Shown here: positions 37,671 to 46,801 of the stretch, piece after piece
How positions within the stretch are numbered: the first letter of the stretch is position 1
How the letters are laid out: each line of letters starts with the position of its first letter
Source: Bolinopsis microptera
Lineage: Eukaryota; Ctenophora; Tentaculata; Lobata; Bolinopsidae
Direction of reading: 5' to 3'
Assembly (NCBI RefSeq): GCF_026151205.1
Contig: NC_087074.1
Span: forward strand, 5,642,001-5,706,000
Length of the DNA: 64,000 nucleotides
The notes under the pieces: model-generated
What the model saw: the letters and a program-made list of their open reading frames with translations, nothing else
The model's database searches: none
Told to the model about the DNA's origin: nothing
Position numbers and translations under genes: made by a program

Positions 37671-39186
37671 TTAGGAACCGACCAGATATCCGGCGGAATC
37701 CGGTTCCGGTTTCCTTTAGTTCTGATTTCCACCCGGTTCCGGTCTGGCAAACAGGAAAATAGATTGATAATCTCTAGACCCGTCGGTTCCCAAGGACAAA
37801 AGAAAATCGCGATTATTTAGGCCAAAAATCGCAGCACCGCGACATGCCAAACTAGGTGAAATCGCGGCGAAAAGCTCGTTAGTCTAGTTTAAAGATTAGC
37901 TATAAATACTGAGCAGTGCTGGCTTTTAGATCAGACCTTCCAGACGATCTCGAAAGTTCCTCCCAGCTCGCCAGACCTCGCCAGAACGGAACTCGATGTT
38001 CACATTCTAAAGATTATTTTCTGTTGGGACCAAGGGCTCATCGTGCAAGTATAAAGCAGACAGTTCTGAGTATGTTCGTAGAAATATTTCCTTTACCCTC
38101 GGCCTCATGAGCTGTTCTCAGTATTGAGTTCGCTAACGTTTGTTATAAAGTTGTAATATGGATTGACTAGTATTATAATAACCCGTGCCTTCGGCCGAGA
38201 CCACACAGACATTCTGGGATTATTAGTATAGATTGTCTTAACAATCTCATGATTCAATGTCACTTAACAAATTAACTCCTAAAACTAACCTATTATGCCT
38301 AACATTACATATTTTATTTCCTCATCTTTACCCTTGTTCATCTTCTCGCACAATTCCTTAAGTGGGGTACGTCATCGTCATGTGAATATGTTTGCAGTTT
38401 TCCATACATTGATTGGGGTGTCTACTGTCATACTCATAGTGGTCAAGTTTGTGTGGTGGTTAAGTTTTATATGTCTAGTGGCCAACTTTATGTCTAGTGG
38501 TCAAGTTTTAGGGACGTTTTTGGCTAACAATGTTACGTCAGCAGACGAGTGGGTTAAGAAATGCTTGTGAAAGTGGATTCCTGGAAACTAATTGTTTTCC
38601 ACAGTTTATGCTACCCTGATCATTATGAGCCCAACATATTTTTTTTTCGGTTTAATTTACTGAAGTTCGTACCAATTAGTATTAGTAGTACCTACCTCTT
38701 GATATACGATTTTTGACTCGAGGCTTACCCCTTGTAATGCAATCTCGGAATGCAGGCGGGAGCTCTGTCATCAGAGGTACGTATCAAAAATTTCTCGGAC
38801 CGAAACTTTTTTAAGTCGAAATTTTTTCAAAGATTTTCTGGAAACTACATTTGTTCATGTTTCATGCTACCCTGATCATTATGAACTTCTGAAGTCCGTA
38901 CATACATTCGGAAGGCTGTGGATGTGATTGGTTCCATACACTTATAAAGAACGTGATATTTGGCCTGAAGATTTAAGGGAGAATGCGCAAATTTGGTCCT
39001 CAGATGTAAAGGAAAATGCGCAATTTGTCGCAGAGAACTGAAATAATCGCGATTCGTCGCGAGGATCTGAAAAAATCGCGATTTGTCGCGGCAAACGTCA
39101 AAAAGCGCGATTTGTCGCGGAGAATGGGGAAAATCGCGATTCCGCACTTGCCGCGATTTCCTTTTGTCCTTGTCGGTTCCTGGTCT
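37671..39186. mobile_element. Probable non-autonomous DNA element with subterminal cgcgattt repeats
   Basis: The ends are inverted: aggaaccgaccagat at 37672 and gtcggttcctggtct at 39172. Farther in, gtcggttcccaaggacaaaa (37780) mirrors cgcgatttccttttgtcctt (39153). The right subterminal region (38985-39150) is a run of ~38 bp units built on aaatcgcgatttgtcgcg. The interior has a segment weakly similar to 26690-26800 and no transposase. It ends 8 bp before the first ATG of the SVOP-like gene. Superfamily unknown. Confidence 0.6.
38985..39150. repeat. ~35-38 bp tandem repeats of aaatcgcgatttgtcgcg
   Basis: Five to six degenerate units, each with a tcgcgattYgtcgcg core, in the right subterminal part of the 37671-39186 element. 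The same cgcgatt core appears in single form at 37808-37870 near the other end. Confidence 0.75.
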
Positions 39187-39193
39187 TAAAAGT

Positions 39194-42100
39194 ATGGCTG
39201 TACTTTTAAACAATCTTATTATCCAGAAGGAAGAAATGTTGCCTAACTATGAGATGTTAGAGGATATTGGCTTTGGATGGTACCAGATCAGGCATATCCT
39301 GATAGTTGGTTTGATAATATCTTGTGATGCTGCGCAGGTACTTTTTCTATTTCTATTTCTCATTCATGCTCTCAGCTCTAGTTTCTGGAAAATTTAATTT
39401 TACCCCTAATTATTTAACTCAAAGTTTCTTACTATTCATTATCCAAGCATATGAAAATTGATATTTCGCGGTTCTAATTGCATGAACTTAATGTGCGAAA
39501 TTGGAGTTTGGCACGAATCCAGGTTCCTCTATAAATCATACGAACCTGAATTCATGATTTCCCTATTCTCAGGTATTTATCCTATCAATAATACACCCCT
39601 CCTTGGTGTGCAGATGGCAGTTATATCCGATGGAGGTGGCTATGATGAGTGTGGTCTTCATGCTGTTCTACATGATCGGCTCCTCTTCAGGTGGTTTTCT
39701 GTCTGATATAATTGGAAGAAGGAAAACCCTTATCTTTAGGTGATTACCCAATACCCATATATTCAATCACGTGCTTTCTTCTTTCTTGATAGTCGACAAA
39801 TAAATTGGGAGAAATATCAAGTTGACATGATAGTCATGATAGTTAATTCTAAAACATGATTTGTAAGATTTAATCATCATGCTTCATATTTGCTTGAGGA
39901 TAACTCCTTCAGTGGTATATTTTTGGTGGTATTTGAACTGATAGTCCCTGCCGCTAATGGATACGTTGCATTTCTCTTGACTTATGGAATCACTGGAATG
40001 TTCATCGGTTGCAGGTAAGTTTCTTTATATCTTCGCAATCATTACTGAGTTCTGTTCTGGGTTGCAGGGTGGAGGGTAACTCTGAGAACGTAACAAAAGT
40101 AACATCCATCTTACAAGGTACTCGATTGGGGTGACCTATCTTGCAGAGATATCGCCCATCAAGAAACGGACTGCATCAGTGTTCTCTGTTAAGCTGTTCT
40201 GGGCTTTGGGTGGAATGTTCGAGACTATAGTTAGCATGATTGTGTTAGAGCAACATGGGTATAAGTACATGGTATGTTACAAACCAAACCATTCATTATT
40301 TGAATATGTCTCCTGTTTGGGTACACGTACTCAAGTTCGACACGCACTCTAGTTCGACACGTGCTGTAGTTCGACAAACCCTTGTGTCAAAATCGCTTAA
40401 TGAATAAATAAATATTGCTGTTTCTTGACACCACTTTAGGGTTACACGGGTTCCTGCTAGTACCCATAATAAGAACTTTCTAGTAAGTCAATCCGTACTT
40501 CAGAGTTTCATCACGACAGTAGTAACAATAGCTTCTCTGATTCTGACAGTCCTGCTGGATGAGTCTCCGAGATGGTTATTAGCCAATGGACACTTCTCTC
40601 GCGCTTTACAGATCATACAGTGAGTGGGCTCAATTCCGGCTCTTACTAATTCGCTCGCCCAAAAATTATCACGTGACTTTGGTTTTTGTGGTTTTTCAGC
40701 CGAACAAAACGGTTTTACATAAACCTTAATCCCAACCCTAACCCTAACCATAACCTCGAAGTTATCCATAACCCTAACTACAACTCTAACCCTAACCCGA
40801 ACCCTAAACAATCAAATTCGTTTTGTACTAGCCTGTCACGTGACCAAAACAGTTTTTGCCCATAACTCCCTAGGGAAGCATTTTACCCTACGTCATGTAG
40901 GGTGGTATGGAATCAGCGTCCAAAAATACACCGAATTAGATTACTTTCATACCCTTGCAGGGCCTTTTCACAGGAATTTTCTTAAAATTTGGGCGAGCGA
41001 TTTAGTGGGAGCGCTCAATTCTAAATCACCGCCAATCAATTCTTATTTTAGCCGGTTTATTGCTGATCTTTAGCTTTGATAACAAAAATGAACAAATGTA
41101 AGAATTTCACACTGAACTTGTTACCCATTTACATACTTCAGAAAAGCCGCTGTTCAAAACAAAAGTAAAAAGAAGTTGCCTTCGACAGTAACAACTATGG
41201 AGGATCAGATGACGGTTACACCTGTTTCCATCTCTAAGGTTCATCCGTCCGTCTGTCTTTCCGTCCGTCTGTCCGTTCGTCTGTCTGTTGTTCTGTTTTC
41301 GTCGGGCTGTTATTTTGTCCCTATGTTACTTTGACCGTTTCCTGTTTCGGTCTTGTTAGGTTTTTTTTACCTGTTTCTTTGTCTCAAATTATTGTCTACA
41401 GGAGAGACCAGGAGTAATGAGTGTTCTCTTCCATCCGGACTACAGAAGAATGACTCTAGCTATGGCGTTCATCATGTTTGCTTGTACAGCACTTTACTTC
41501 AGTCTCCTATATCTCAACACCAACCTCCATATTATCAACTACTGTGGTGTTGGGTAATTTATTTAACCTTATCGCTTTTTTATGCCATAATCATCATTTT
41601 TATTGAGCATGTTGATCAGGAATTATATGTAGCATTTTACTTGTTTCTCAACGAAGATATTTCAAATTTTAGTTTTTTTGATCCATCTATATGGTCACTT
41701 TAATACAAACCCTCCCGCAGGGGTAATAATTCACACTCACTGCACATGGCTAAACTGTGTGAAGTTTTGGACACTCGTGATTATTTGGACCTTCTTGTCA
41801 CATGTATTGTTGAGGTAATTCTTCATTTTCTGACGAAACATATAACCGGATAACCAATCAAATTCCAGGATCACTGTCACGTGTCAAAACAAACTTGCAA
41901 CTCAGTTCCCACCATAAGATCGTAATCTATTATAAAATATAATCGTCTAATAAATATAAATAATATTTTAATTAATATTTTTATTAATATTTTAATTAAT
42001 ATTTTGTAAAAATTACAATTTTCTCTTCAGATACCGGTTCTGGTGCTGGCTATCGTATTTTGCGATTATCGTGGTAGACTTGTAGCTTTCAAAGTGTTTG

Positions 42101-42934
42101 GAGGATTTGGCAGTGTCTCCCTGTTACTTCTTATGTTCTGTATCTCTCCCGGTAAAGTTCATTTTGTTGCTAAAATATCCACAATTATATTCGTCGCGTT
42201 TTTTAATGGACCGCATTTCTTTAGTCTTTAACTCTTTACGATCCTTTAATCTTGCATGGTATCGTCGAGGTGCGGCGCGGGTACGGTTCGGTGCCTTATA
42301 ATTATTGTTAATCTTATAGCGAGAAATACTAAATACCTATATGCCTTGTGACCATAATCATTCCTTGATCGCAGTCAACACCGAGATCCAGCTGTTTGTG
42401 TCACGTGGTATCGTAGACGGGTTGCTGTTGGCTGTCTGGGTTTACGTCCCGGAGATATATCCCACTAGAGTCAGGAATGTAGCTGTGGGGTTGATTAACA
42501 CAGCCGGCAAGTTGGGCGCTGTTTTTGGGATCTTGTCCGTTCAGGTATTGGTAATGTCGTGTTATCGGATCGGGAAACTTTTTTTAATAGTTTATCAGTT
42601 GATAACTTTTACAATGGATCCTCATTCTTCATAAATGCAAATGTGCTTTTTATCTTTATGGCTAATTTTTGATGGTTTAAAAGTGTCAAGTAAACTGTTA
42701 ACTTTAAACTTCGTATGCAGCTAGAAGAAACACATTTTGTTTCAGGTTATATAATTAGTTTTTGCTAATTACTGCTAATTAACTGCTAATTGACTGTCAT
42801 TTCAGATGTTCTCTACGACACATCCGCATCTGATCATTACAATCGGTTTCGTGATATCCCTGCTGGCTTTTGCTACGATGTTTACCCTTCGAAAAGAGAC
42901 AAAGGATCAGCCACTTAACGAAACAGCCCATTAG
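39194..42934 (+). CDS. SV2/SVOP-like major facilitator transporter, complete, 11 exons
   Basis: Exons 39194-39337, 39573-39739, 39913-40014, 40118-40271, 40504-40619, 41142-41238, 41402-41553, 41721-41814, 42031-42151, 42375-42544 and 42806-42934 join with consistent phases and GT-AG borders into a 481-residue protein ending at TAG. Family marks: GFGWYQIRHILIVGL at the start of TM1; GGFLSDIIGRRK (residues ~88-99), the MFS loop 2-3 signature; YLAEISPIKKRT after TM4; DESPRWLLANG (~208-218) before the central loop; and YVPEIYPTRVR (~406-416) before TM11. These motifs and their order fit SVOP/SVOPL and related SLC22-like proteins (about 550 residues in vertebrates). Substrate cannot be deduced. 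The N terminus is short and the ATG is 8 bp beyond a transposable element, so an upstream exon joined at the aag/aa after 39215 is possible. Confidence 0.9.
40321..40383. repeat. MULE-like 17 bp sub-repeats in SVOP-like intron 4
   Basis: Consecutive ~17 bp units gttcgacacgcactcta and gttcgacacgtgctgta, preceded by gtacacgtactcaa. The inverse is found at the right border of the 26 bp satellite (35890-35928), and the same motif with tgcgac for ttcgac flanks the MULE fragment at 56560-57935. Confidence 0.8.
40636..41012 (+). mobile_element. MITE with telomere-like repeats, relative of copies 1 and 2
   Basis: It lies in the 522 bp intron 5 of the SVOP-like gene and makes up about 70% of it. It is flanked by gctcaatt at 40628-40635 and 41013-41020 (8 bp duplication), with ~30 bp terminal inverted repeats around cgctcgcccaaa/tttgggcgagcg. 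The interior has degenerate CCCTAA repeats (40725-40805). The half ending in ggaatcagcgt...aaaatacac matches 24960-24995, so it is a diverged member of the same family. Confidence 0.82.
41243..41300. repeat. Short (cgtctgtc)n-type repeat in SVOP-like intron 6
   Basis: Degenerate tandem of ccgtctgt octamers, beginning 5 bp after the donor at 41239. Confidence 0.75.
41930..42008. repeat. AT-only tandem (taatattttaat)n in SVOP-like intron 8
   Basis: Repeating ttaattaatattt units just upstream of the acceptor at 42029-42030. Confidence 0.75.
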
Positions 42935-43482
42935 CTGGCACTACATGCAACATGGAAGGCGCAGTATTTTATACCTGACCTGGGGACCCGGCCCAGACTT
43001 ACTCATTAGTACTGACAGGCTAGCTGCTGAGTGTCGTTCACTGACCGAACAACAAATAGAATATATTTATGTAAATATTCAAAATTACGTTTTTTGTATG
43101 TTTAAAATGGATGACACGAATGATTACGTAACTTATTGTCATACGTTGTATGACCCGCCGCGCACGAGTGCGCGGCTCCCCCTGTATCGTCATAGTGAAA
43201 CGACCGTGGGGCCGTGGGGGTCGCAACGTGATACAAATAACTTATTTGTTATTAGTGACACACTTTTGTCTTTTGATGATATTGCTCATCGATAAATGCA
43301 TATGTTTACATTATTAATTTGAGTGATGAATGATGATGATATTTAAATGTTAAAATAATAATTTCAAATTTGTTGAAAATTTCACGCATTCGTATTGATT
43401 TAATATTTATTTGATTAAATTTAATTCGAAAATCGTTCATTATTTTTTATAGTTCTAGTTTTACATTCATATTGATTCACGA
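42935..43482. other. SVOP-like 3' flank with a small MITE
   Basis: The probable 3' UTR has no clear AATAAA. Segment 43138-43237 (catacgttgtatgacccgcc to gtcgcaacgtgatac) is an inverted copy of 43766-43868. The 141-codon frame that starts inside the last exon of the transporter is out of frame with it and crosses this MITE, so I do not call it a gene. Confidence 0.5.
43138..43237 (-). mobile_element. ~100 bp MITE, copy 1
   Basis: Shares gcgcacgagtgcgcgg, tagtgaaacgaccgtg and cgtgatac, in inverted order, with 43766-43868. Both copies hold a perfect internal palindrome around gcacgagtgc. A third partial match (gtggggatcgcgacgtgata) sits at 54850-54870, at the inner end of the large inverted repeat. 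Confidence 0.7.
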
Positions 43483-44007
43483 TGTCAATCCTTCGCAGCT
43501 CGGTGAGGCACAGTGGTGCATTTTGCCGATCTACCGAGAAGCATTATTTGATGCGCGCGCGACCCAGTAGTGCATCGCGCTACAACGTGCGACGCTGTTC
43601 ACAAGAGGACTATAGTGCAAGGAAACTGCTGCTCACTGCTGCTCACTGCTGCTATGGGCGCGCGCGCGACAGCAGCATTGAGCAGCAGTTAGTAGCAGTG
43701 AGCAGCAGTGAGCAACAGTGAGCAGCAGTGAGCAGCAGTTTCTTTGCACTATAGTCCTCCTGTGTGTTGTATCACGTCGTGACCCACACGGTCGTTTCAC
43801 TATGGTAGAGTTTCTACGAAACAGGGGAGCCGCGCACTCGTGCGCGGCTTGGGTCATACAACGTATGACAACGACGCTGGACGTGCGTTGCACTAAATAC
43901 TGGCATACTGGCCCGCGGCGCGCATCAAATAATATCTCTTGCAATTACATTGTTGGATCGGCGAAATGCACCACTGAACCACGCTGAGCTGCAAAGGATT
44001 GACATCG
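43483..44007. mobile_element. Foldback element with decamer-repeat arms, A
   Basis: The outer ends tgtcaatccttcgcagctcg and gctgagctgcaaaggattgaca are inverted, as are ggactatagtgcaaggaaac (43607) and gtttctttgcactatagtcc (43738). The inner arms are 10 bp tandems: actgctgctc on the left (43628-43655) and gagcagcagt on the right (43677-43737), around a gggcgcgcgcgcgac centre. The right arm is longer because a ~100 bp MITE (43766-43868) lies in it. Confidence 0.85.
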
Positions 44008-44207
44008 TGAATAAATACAATTTATTTAACTTCACAAAACCTATTTTTGTGTCCCTACAGAAAATTTTGATAAATAAAACCTATGACAACATTTGACCAT
44101 TTCAATTTCCTTAAACTACTGGCAGTATTATTTTCACTGATGCTGATTATGTCTTCCAAAATAAAAAGTGTTTAGCATTAAAGCTAAGCATGAACTATAC
44201 ACAGGAA

Positions 44208-44445
44208 GAGCTAAGTGCAAAGAAACTGTCACTAACTGCTACAAACTGCCACTAACTGCCACAAACTGCCACTAACTGCCACAAACTGCCACAAACTGCC
44301 ACTAACTGCTACAAACTGCCACTAACTGCCACTAACTGCCACTAACTGCTACAATCGCGCCCACGCATTTGCGCGCGACAGTAGCAGTTAGTGGCAGTTA
44401 GTGGCAGTTTGTGGCAGTTAGTAGCAGTTAGTGGCAGTTTTTATG
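44208..44445. mobile_element. Foldback element with decamer-repeat arms, B
   Basis: After gtgcaaagaaactgtcacta come about twelve 10 bp units (actgccacaa / actgccacta / actgctacaa), then a centre with cgcgcccacgcatttgcgcgcgac, then about six inverted units (cagttagtgg / cagtttgtgg) ending in cagttttta. The start (gtgcaa-gaaactg) and the gcgcgcgacagtagcag junction match element A, so the two are diverged members of one family. Confidence 0.85.
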
Positions 44446-45560
44446 CGCGTCGGGATTTCAAATCGAGCGCTCATCAATTTTTATAATAGCAAGTCCGCAG
44501 CGTTTAGAGCTGCATTGTTGATTACTGGGCAGCGCTCAGCCTGTCATTCCGCCGAATCTCTATTCATTAATGAACATGATAGCCTGAGGTTCCCAGGTAA
44601 CATTGTTGACTAAACCAGACTGTGCACGTTGTGCTAGATGTCAAATGTTGCAGATAGCGTATACGTTTTTTAAAACTATGTTTTGATTTGATTTGACTTG
44701 ACTTAACTTGTAGTAAACGGTCGGCCGTTTTACAACACGGCAATATGACTGCTTGTGTTAGTTTCGACACTAAATATTTTGTTCTCGCTGCATGAGTATA
44801 TAAATGTTTGATATGAATTATGAAATGAGAAGTCGTGTATTATGTAATATAATAGATTCAGAAGACTCGTAAATGTGCAAGTATATGAATATTTATATTA
44901 TATCATATCCATTGAATTATATTCATGGGACCAGCAAAAGCTCACAGCTTACAGCATTTATTTTTATTTATGATAAGATGATAAGTTCATTATGAGCAAT
45001 TTTTAATTTAGTTCGTATCAGGCTAGGAGTCTAGTAATCGAGTTTTATTTGTTAATAAAAAAAACTTCTCTACGGTATTAGGAAAACTGCTGTGATAGAC
45101 CGGAGCGCAGCAAAAAATTTAATAGCTTGTCCTGACCCGAATTCTACCAAATATTTTCACTACAAGTATGAAACTTTTCGGATTTAGAAGGGTGCTGTCC
45201 AGACTATGAGTATGTTAACGGTGCGCGGTGATATCATTGAAGCTAAAGTCGGCACTAAAAATTAAAGTAAATATACCTCACGCCACACACTAATTGCATA
45301 CGTTTGTAATTTTATTGTCTCTTATCAGCTTGCTTATTTCTCCTACCCGAACGCCTAACGGAGAGATTACTTTGTTATATTACGTATCTGACAGGTAAAA
45401 ATTAATAACAATAAATTTCACCTACTGAACGATTTCATAATAGAAAAGTTGCTAGTTTGGTTCTCCACCGTGCAATAGGATCTGTTTCACGTCCCGGTTC
45501 ACTCTTTAAGATAAAAGCCTCTAATCGATGATTTTGCCCTTATAGCTTAGTTGTACTTGT
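44446..45560. other. No gene recognised
   Basis: AT-rich. The segment 44505-44605 (gggcagcgctcagcctgtcattccgcc... in part) is a diverged repeat of 45905-46035, which lies in the outer arm of the large inverted repeat. Confidence 0.4.
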
Positions 45561-45564
45561 AGTG

Positions 45565-45656
45565 AATTCGTACGGAACGTTCACTAAAAATAGTTTGTGA
45601 ACGCGTTCGCTAAAAGATTTTAACGTTTGGAACATAAGGAACGTTAAAACAGGGCC
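45565..45656. repeat. Dispersed repeat R (gaacgcgttcgctaaaag)
   Basis: This segment, aacgttcactaaaaatag then gaacgcgttcgctaaaagat then acgttcggaacata, occurs at 45575-45655, again at 50877-51040 in longer form, and inverted at 56185-56398. The acgcgttcgc/gcgaacgcgt core is nearly palindromic. Confidence 0.8.
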
Positions 45657-45853
45657 TCCCACGGATTAAACAGTTTTGTGCGGAGAAAGAAGTGAAGAGA
45701 GAACGAAGCCAAAGAGTTCTCCGACAATTGTTCCAGCTAGCCTCACCGCAGCAACGCCAACAGCAAGCAGGGACTTATCCTAATCCATGCAACCTATACA
45801 ACGCTGACCAAGAATGGACACAGGACATGCCACGGTACCACTATAATATTTAA
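45638..45853 (+). other. Possible coding segment of unknown origin (~71 codons)
   Basis: Open from after a stop at 45635-45637 to TAA at 45851-45853, with no internal Met near its start. It reads as a charged helix (KQFCAEKEVKRERSQRVLRQ) followed by a Q-rich stretch and YNADQEWTQDMPRY. The inverted copy in the right arm (63855-64000) keeps the frame as far as the window goes. It could be an exon of a mobile element. I do not recognise the family. Confidence 0.3.
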
Positions 45854-46575
45854 TTTGATTCTCCGTGATAACACTAGCAGTAGCAGAATTTGCTGCTTGT
45901 AATTCCTGGGCGTTGCTGAACCTGTCATTCCGCCCTATCTGCTATGCCTATAGACATATTTTTATATGTTCAATGTTAAATCAATGTGTTTAACTTAATA
46001 AATGCAAAAGCCTGAGCGAGGTACCGTACCCAGGTAAATTAATCTTTGCAAGTTGAATTTGCGTTTCTGAAACCACTCTCTGCACTGGTAATTGTATTTA
46101 AAAGGGAACACAAAATGATGTACGTGACCAAAATTATTCCCCGCGCGACGCGATAACTGATAAGATTCTCTTTCAACATTCAGTTTCAGTTAATTCTGGG
46201 TAATTCGCGCGTAAAATCATATTGGCACGTGTGCGTTCCATGTTCTCAGAATTAGGCAACGGTAAGTTTATAATCTTTAACTTTAACTGTTTGGAAACAG
46301 GTGTTGTTATTTTATGCTGGGAACAGGGAATCCCAAAAAGTGCTTGATCGGCCAGTTCATCATTGTGTCTCGCTAAATACTTGGCTAGTTTCATTATGCT
46401 TCGACTAATCATCACTGTTGGCTTGGGGATGGTATTCAACTGTTGAGGGCTTACTGTAACAACCATTGATACGCTTATAGTTATCAAACAGCAACTAACC
46501 GATATCCAATGGGTCTCAGCCATAGATTTAGAACAATATAGGCTCAACGGTGGCTCGGAAAAGTATAATCTTCAT
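45724..46575. repeat. Large inverted repeat, outer left arm
   Basis: 45724-46400 is the inverse of 63316-64000 at high identity, and about 46395-46575 is the inverse of 59900-60076. The two right-arm parts are separated there by LINE insertion and tandem amplification, while here they are contiguous. The minus strand holds a 124-codon frame (46173-46547; AETHWISVSCCLITISVSM at its start) spanning the junction, of no recognised family. The right-arm copies interrupt that frame. Confidence 0.88.
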
Positions 46576-46795
46576 GGTATGGTCTTATATATGATTTTGG
46601 TCTATTAGAACGAGTTTTAAGTGAAATATATCCTCCAGAGATGATTATGAATAAAAATAATACTTCAGTTCGTGAAACTGACTTTTTAGATATTAGTCTT
46701 ACTATCACTATCAATATTTATAAGGGAAAATTTTTTTAAAAACTTTACGACAAGAGGAACGATTATAATTTTGATGTCATTAATTATCCCTATTA
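46576..46795 (+). pseudogene. Retroelement RT C-terminal segment, upstream part
   Basis: Plus-strand frame with LSEIYPPEMIM, then ETDFLDISLTI and, after an in-frame TAA in a run of T/A (about 46738), KLYDKRNDYNFDVINYP. These are blocks of a retroelement polymerase C-terminal region (FLDIxI ... YDKRxDF ... xNxP). The frame is cut at 46796-46801 by the foldback element and resumes at 50284. It is absent from the right arm of the large inverted repeat, so it entered the left arm after the repeat formed. Confidence 0.72.
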
Positions 46796-46801
46796 CTCTA
46801 G

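Noticed and set aside
42870-43295. 141-codon plus-strand frame after the transporter
   Set aside because: Its start lies out of frame inside the last transporter exon and its end crosses a MITE. No domain seen.
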